Shown in pieces: positions 6,237 through 9,148 of a stretch of DNA of 9,148 bases. The stretch comes from an uncultured Prevotella sp. Lineage in GTDB: Bacteria > Bacteroidota > Bacteroidia > Bacteroidales > Bacteroidaceae. The stretch is from positions 1-9,148 of the forward strand of contig USFX01000110.1 of the NCBI GenBank assembly GCA_900553965.1, in the 5' to 3' direction. A program made the position numbers and the translations under genes. The notes under the pieces were generated by a model. It made no database searches. It was given only the letters and a program-made list of their open reading frames with translations, and was not told the origin of the DNA. The number at the start of each line of letters is the position of its first letter. The stretch's first letter is position 1.

Positions 6237-6312
6237 ATCACACCTCTTCACTCATCACTCTGAACTCAGAGCTTAAAGCATATCATACCTCTTCACTCAT
6301 CACTCTGAACTC
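6237..6312 (-). repeat. Two near-identical 31-nt direct repeats made of heptads, after the CPBP gene
   Basis: Copies at 6237-6267 and 6282-6312 differ at one base (C or T at the fifth position) and are 45 bp apart start to start. Each is a chain of 7-nt units on the plus strand, for example CTCTTCA, CTCATCA, CTCTGAA. The second copy continues with CTCTTAA directly into CTA (6317-6319), the complement of the CPBP stop codon, so the repeat abuts the gene end without a gap. The sense strand of the genes reads it as purine-rich GAGTGAA-like units. A third, longer relative lies at 5559-5596. Confidence 0.85.
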
Positions 6313-6316
6313 TTAA

Positions 6317-7078
6317 CTAAAGACTCTTCTTCATTCCCATGTTCAACTGCAGCAGGGCCGGCAGGAGAATCAGCAGTGAGAAGCCGACGGCCATCAGCAC
6401 CCGCTGCGTACTGCCGAAAAGTTCCTGAAGCGGAGCGTCGGGGTTGGGCATGACGTTATACATGACATAGGCAATGGTGTTGTTCACCCAGTGGTATGCT
6501 ACGCCCGGAACGATGCTGCCCGTACGCATGTACATCCATCCCAGCAGCAGACCGACGAGCAGGGCGTGGGGCATCTGGGCCGGATTGGCATGGAAGAGGG
6601 CGAACATCACGGCCGACACCACAACGGCAGCCCACGGACGCGACATCGTCGAGAGCAGCGAGCGCAGTATGGCACCGCGGAACACCATTTCCTCCACCAG
6701 CGGGGCCAGCAGACCGACGGCGACGTAGCCCCAGCGGTCACGCAGAATCATGTCAAACTGCCCCTCCACCCAGTTGGGCAGTTCGGGGAGCTGTTCCTGA
6801 AGCCACGCCGACGGTATGATGGCACCGGCGGCGGCCACACCGGCCCACAGCAGGACGGCCCACTGGCGCGAACGGATATAGCCGCGCGACATGGCCGACC
6901 AGCGGGCAAGGACAAACACTACGCCGGCGACGACGCTACCGAGAGCAGACATCGCGACGAGCATCATCGGTGTTATGTCGGGCGACCCCGTCATTTTTGG
7001 CCACAGCAGTTGCACACCGGACGCACAGCCAATCTGTATGGCTGCAAAAACTAACAGATATATTAAAGCATTCTTCAT
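6317..7078 (-). CDS. CPBP family intramembrane protease (CAAX-protease/Abi type)
   Basis: A 253-residue polytopic membrane protein. The conserved motifs are all visible: EEMVFRG with Glu129, Glu130 and Arg134; FALFH (Phe159, His163); and AYHWVNN with His196 and Asn200. These form the active site of the Rce1-like glutamic intramembrane protease superfamily; bacterial members are tied to bacteriocin immunity or membrane-protein processing, and the substrate here is unknown. Hydrophobic segments lie around 4-25, 38-58, 74-92, 117-128, 150-165, 171-183 and near the C-terminus (VLMAVGFSLLILLPALLQL). The start ATG at 7078 lies inside a 7-nt repeat array; an in-frame ATG at 7099 is closed by TGA after five codons, which fixes the start. 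It follows ribF by only 24 nt and is probably in the same transcript. Confidence 0.88.
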   Translation of the reverse strand: MKNALIYLLVFAAIQIGCASGVQLLWPKMTGSPDITPMMLVAMSALGSVVAGVVFVLARWSAMSRGYIRSRQWAVLLWAGVAAAGAIIPSAWLQEQLPELPNWVEGQFDMILRDRWGYVAVGLLAPLVEEMVFRGAILRSLLSTMSRPWAAVVVSAVMFALFHANPAQMPHALLVGLLLGWMYMRTGSIVPGVAYHWVNNTIAYVMYNVMPNPDAPLQELFGSTQRVLMAVGFSLLILLPALLQLNMGMKKSL

Positions 7079-7119
7079 ATTTCACTCTTCATATTTCATT
7101 TTTCACTCTTCATTCTTCA
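7071..7119 (-). repeat. Seven-unit heptad array spanning the ribF stop and the CPBP start
   Basis: On the plus strand, 49 bases divide without remainder into seven 7-mers that all end in TTCA: TTCTTCA, TATTTCA, CTCTTCA, TATTTCA, TTTTTCA, CTCTTCA and TTCTTCA. On the sense (minus) strand each unit begins TGAA. The array encodes the last residues of RibF (VKNEE), supplies its stop codon TGA (7105-7103) and supplies the ATG of the CPBP gene (7078-7076). Confidence 0.92.
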
Positions 7120-8050
7120 CTCCCAGCACCGCGGCCTTTGCCGCGGCCTCGTCCTCAGCCAGCTGCGCCGCCAGCTCATCCCCGCTGCGGAACTTACGTT
7201 CGCCGCGCAGACGGCTGACAAACAAGACGGCCATGCGCTGACCGTAAATGTCGCCACTGAAGTTGAAGATATGTACCTCCAGCGTCATCCGTCTGCCTCC
7301 GAACGTCGGGCGCATGCCGATGTTCATCATGCCGCCGAGCTGACGGCTGACCGACGGAAGGCTGACGCTGACGGCGTAGACACCCGGCGCGGGAATCAGC
7401 TGCGCCTCGTCGTCGGGGCATATGTTGGCCGTCGGGAAACCGATGCGGCGGCCTATCTGCTCACCCGCCACCCCCGTTCCCGCCAGCATATACGGATAGC
7501 CGAGACAGCGGGCGGCCATACAGACCTCTCCCTCGCTGAGCAGGGAGCGTATGACCGATGAGCTGACGCTGACGCCGCCGACCGACAGCGCCTCGCCGCG
7601 GAGTACCTCCATGCCCATATCGCGGCCGTAGGCCACATAGTCGGCGAAGCCCTCGCTGCGCCCGGAGCCGAACCGGCTGTCATATCCCGTGACGAGCACC
7701 TCCACGCCGAGCCTCTTCCTCAGAACCCCGTCCATGAAGTCGCGGGCCGTCAAGGCCGCCATGCTGCGGCTGAACGGCAGGACGACGCAGCGGTCGACGC
7801 CGGTCTGTGACAGCAGTTGGATGCGCTCGGCAAACGTCGTGAGCATCTGCGGGCAATAGCCGGAGTCGAGCACCTGACGCGGATGGCGGTCGAACGTGAC
7901 CACGAGCGAGGCCAGCGAGCGCCGCCGCGCCTCTTCCGTCACCTGCCGGATGAGATGGCGGTGGCCGCAGTGGACTCCGTCAAAGAAGCCGATAGTCGCA
8001 ACACAGGCCACGACGTCGGCCCGTCCTTCGTCTAATGTTATTATCTCCAT
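7103..8050 (-). CDS. ribF: Bifunctional riboflavin kinase/FAD synthetase
   Basis: It converts riboflavin to FMN and then FAD in the cytoplasm. The 315-residue length is typical. The N-terminal adenylyltransferase domain shows IGFFDGVHCGHRHL (20-33), FDRHP (53-57), GYDSRFGSGRSEG (122-134) and the VSSSVIRSLL motif (162-171). The C-terminal flavokinase domain shows GRRIGFPTAN (200-209), PGVYAV, MNIGMRPTFGG and LEVHIFNFSGDIYGQ with the expected catalytic Glu. The start MEIITLDE at 8050 overlaps the stop codon of the upstream ATPase gene by one base (TGATG), indicating translational coupling; longer in-frame starts run through ATPase coding sequence and are rejected. The last five residues (VKNEE) and the stop come from the 7-nt repeat array, so the natural C-terminus may have been altered by it, in a region outside the catalytic core. 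Confidence 0.95.
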   Translation of the reverse strand: MEIITLDEGRADVVACVATIGFFDGVHCGHRHLIRQVTEEARRRSLASLVVTFDRHPRQVLDSGYCPQMLTTFAERIQLLSQTGVDRCVVLPFSRSMAALTARDFMDGVLRKRLGVEVLVTGYDSRFGSGRSEGFADYVAYGRDMGMEVLRGEALSVGGVSVSSSVIRSLLSEGEVCMAARCLGYPYMLAGTGVAGEQIGRRIGFPTANICPDDEAQLIPAPGVYAVSVSLPSVSRQLGGMMNIGMRPTFGGRRMTLEVHIFNFSGDIYGQRMAVLFVSRLRGERKFRSGDELAAQLAEDEAAAKAAVLGVKNEE

Positions 8051-9148
8051 CACTCTTCCGTGTTCTCTTTTTCTTTCCTTCCCATGAGCCTCCGGCCCAG
8101 CCGCCACAGTTCGCCGGCGATGAGCACTGGCGATGTCGCGGCCACTATCAGCAGCCATGTCGCGGCCGGCAGGGGCACCGTGCGGAACATATCACCGCCG
8201 AAGGTCACTATCAGCCACTGGCCGGCGAGGATGACGGCCAGGACGGACACCAGTCCGCGGTCAGACGTCAGCCCCGAGAGAGCTGAGCGGCTTGTGCCCA
8301 GCGCCTTGGCGTTGAACAGGTTCCACCATTGCAGCATGACAAAGACGGTGAAGAATATCGTAAGTTCCTCGGGCGACACGCCGGCCACATGCTCGAAATA
8401 ATAGAGCATGGCCAGCATCACGGCGAAGAACGCCAGTCCGACGGCGGCTATCGCCCGGCCGGCCGGCTGCGTGATGATGAAGGCGTCACGCGGCCGCGGC
8501 CGTTCGCTCATGACGTCGTCCTCCGGGGGCAGCGAGGCAAGGGCCATGGCCGCAAAGGTGTCCATGATGAGGTTGACCCAGAGCATCTGGGTTATGGTGA
8601 GCGGCAGTTCCGTTCCGATGAACGAGCCTCCGAGCACGAGCAGCAGCGCCGTGACGTTGACGATGAGCTGGAAGAAGATGAACCGCTGTATGTTCCGGTA
8701 GAGCGAGCGGCCCCAGCGCACGGCGCGGACGATGCTGTCAAAGGAGTCGTCCATGAGCGTCATGTCGCTCGCGTTCTTCGCCACGCTCGTTCCCGAGCCG
8801 AGCGAGAGACCCACGTGGGCGTGGTTGAGGGCGGGCGCGTCGTTGGTTCCGTCGCCCGTCACGGCCACCACCTCCCCCCGCTGCTGCAACAGGCTGACGA
8901 GCCGCTGCTTGTCGGTGGGACGCGCACGGCTCATGACCTTCAGCCCGGCCGCACGCTGCAGGGCCTCCTCGTCGCTGAGGGCGGCGAATTCGGGACCGGT
9001 GATTGAGACCGCGTTATCCATGTTTTCCTCTCCTTTTATATTATCGTCCGTGTCGCCCGTGACGACGCCTATCTGACGCGCAATCTCCATCGCCGTGGCC
9101 GTCGTGTCGCCCGTGACGATCTTGACGTCAATTCCGGCGTCACGGCAG
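8050..9148 (-). CDS. Calcium-translocating P-type ATPase, PMCA-like (C-terminal part, truncated by window edge)
   Basis: The frame stays open to the right edge, giving 365 residues. The ATG at 9090 is internal: codons before it read AGIDVKIVTGDTTATA, a conserved part of the P and N domain region. Further motifs are RARPTDKQRLVSLLQ and the hinge TGDGTNDAPAL (about visible residues 97-107). Transmembrane segment 5 contains FFQLIVNVTALLLVLGG and segment 6 QMLWVNLIMDTFAAMALA followed by LPPEDD, with Asn and Asp at the positions that bind calcium in PMCA-type (P2B) pumps. Four further hydrophobic stretches follow. A loop TDDNIKGEENMDN before VSITGPEF is acidic and may be variable. The phosphorylation site DKTGT lies outside the window. 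Ion specificity is family-based inference. It is the first visible gene of the leftward ribF transcript. Confidence 0.9.
   Translation of the reverse strand, partial: CRDAGIDVKIVTGDTTATAMEIARQIGVVTGDTDDNIKGEENMDNAVSITGPEFAALSDEEALQRAAGLKVMSRARPTDKQRLVSLLQQRGEVVAVTGDGTNDAPALNHAHVGLSLGSGTSVAKNASDMTLMDDSFDSIVRAVRWGRSLYRNIQRFIFFQLIVNVTALLLVLGGSFIGTELPLTITQMLWVNLIMDTFAAMALASLPPEDDVMSERPRPRDAFIITQPAGRAIAAVGLAFFAVMLAMLYYFEHVAGVSPEELTIFFTVFVMLQWWNLFNAKALGTSRSALSGLTSDRGLVSVLAVILAGQWLIVTFGGDMFRTVPLPAATWLLIVAATSPVLIAGELWRLGRRLMGRKEKENTEE

Noticed and set aside
6237..6312. A small CRISPR array
   Set aside because: There are only two repeats, the spacer would be 14 nt, the repeats are internally 7-nt periodic, and no cas gene is in the window.
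8329..9006. A long rightward reading frame opposite the P-type ATPase
   Set aside because: It is the antisense shadow of a GC-rich gene with clear P-type ATPase motifs and shows no recognisable domain.

Overview
The window reads as chromosomal DNA of a Bacteroidota bacterium, most likely Bacteroidales and plausibly a GC-rich Prevotella-like genus. Four things point there: a DUF2851 protein (a family I know from Bacteroidota), a TTTG-N19-TACCTTTG promoter that fits the Bacteroidota sigma-ABfr consensus, lack of clear Shine-Dalgarno sequences, and short AT-rich gaps between GC-rich genes. The genus is inference.

Layout. (1) The 3' half of a tRNA-Phe(GAA) and a strong hairpin terminator at the left edge. 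(2) A leftward secreted alpha/beta-hydrolase (esterase-like). (3) A divergent promoter region. (4) A rightward run: DUF2851 protein, YbgC-like acyl-CoA thioesterase, dprA, and dusB-type tRNA-dihydrouridine synthase. (5) A convergent gap with a folded element. (6) A leftward run, read from the right edge: truncated PMCA-type calcium P-type ATPase, ribF, a CPBP intramembrane protease and a zinc-ribbon NUDIX hydrolase. ATPase and ribF are coupled by a one-base TGATG overlap, and ribF and the CPBP gene are joined by a repeat array. The genes are mainly housekeeping (DNA uptake/recombination, tRNA modification, flavin cofactors, ion transport) and do not form one pathway.

The unusual content lies between and inside the genes. 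Several stretches are built on a 7-nt period, purine-rich on one strand (GAGTGAA/GAATGAA-like units). Two are long palindromes, each with heptad-built arms around a nearly identical 15-nt loop: one between the thioesterase and dprA genes, the other in frame inside the dusB coding sequence, where it adds a low-complexity segment between the catalytic barrel and the C-terminal helical domain. A seven-unit heptad array encodes the ribF C-terminus, its stop codon and the CPBP start codon. Three more related copies follow the stop codons of the NUDIX and CPBP genes; one differs from the other two by exactly one extra 7-nt unit. I regard this heptad/palindrome family as the best candidate for something undescribed. 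It looks like a proliferating repeat that can sit inside coding sequence, in the manner of Rickettsia palindromic elements. No database comparison was possible, so novelty is unproven.
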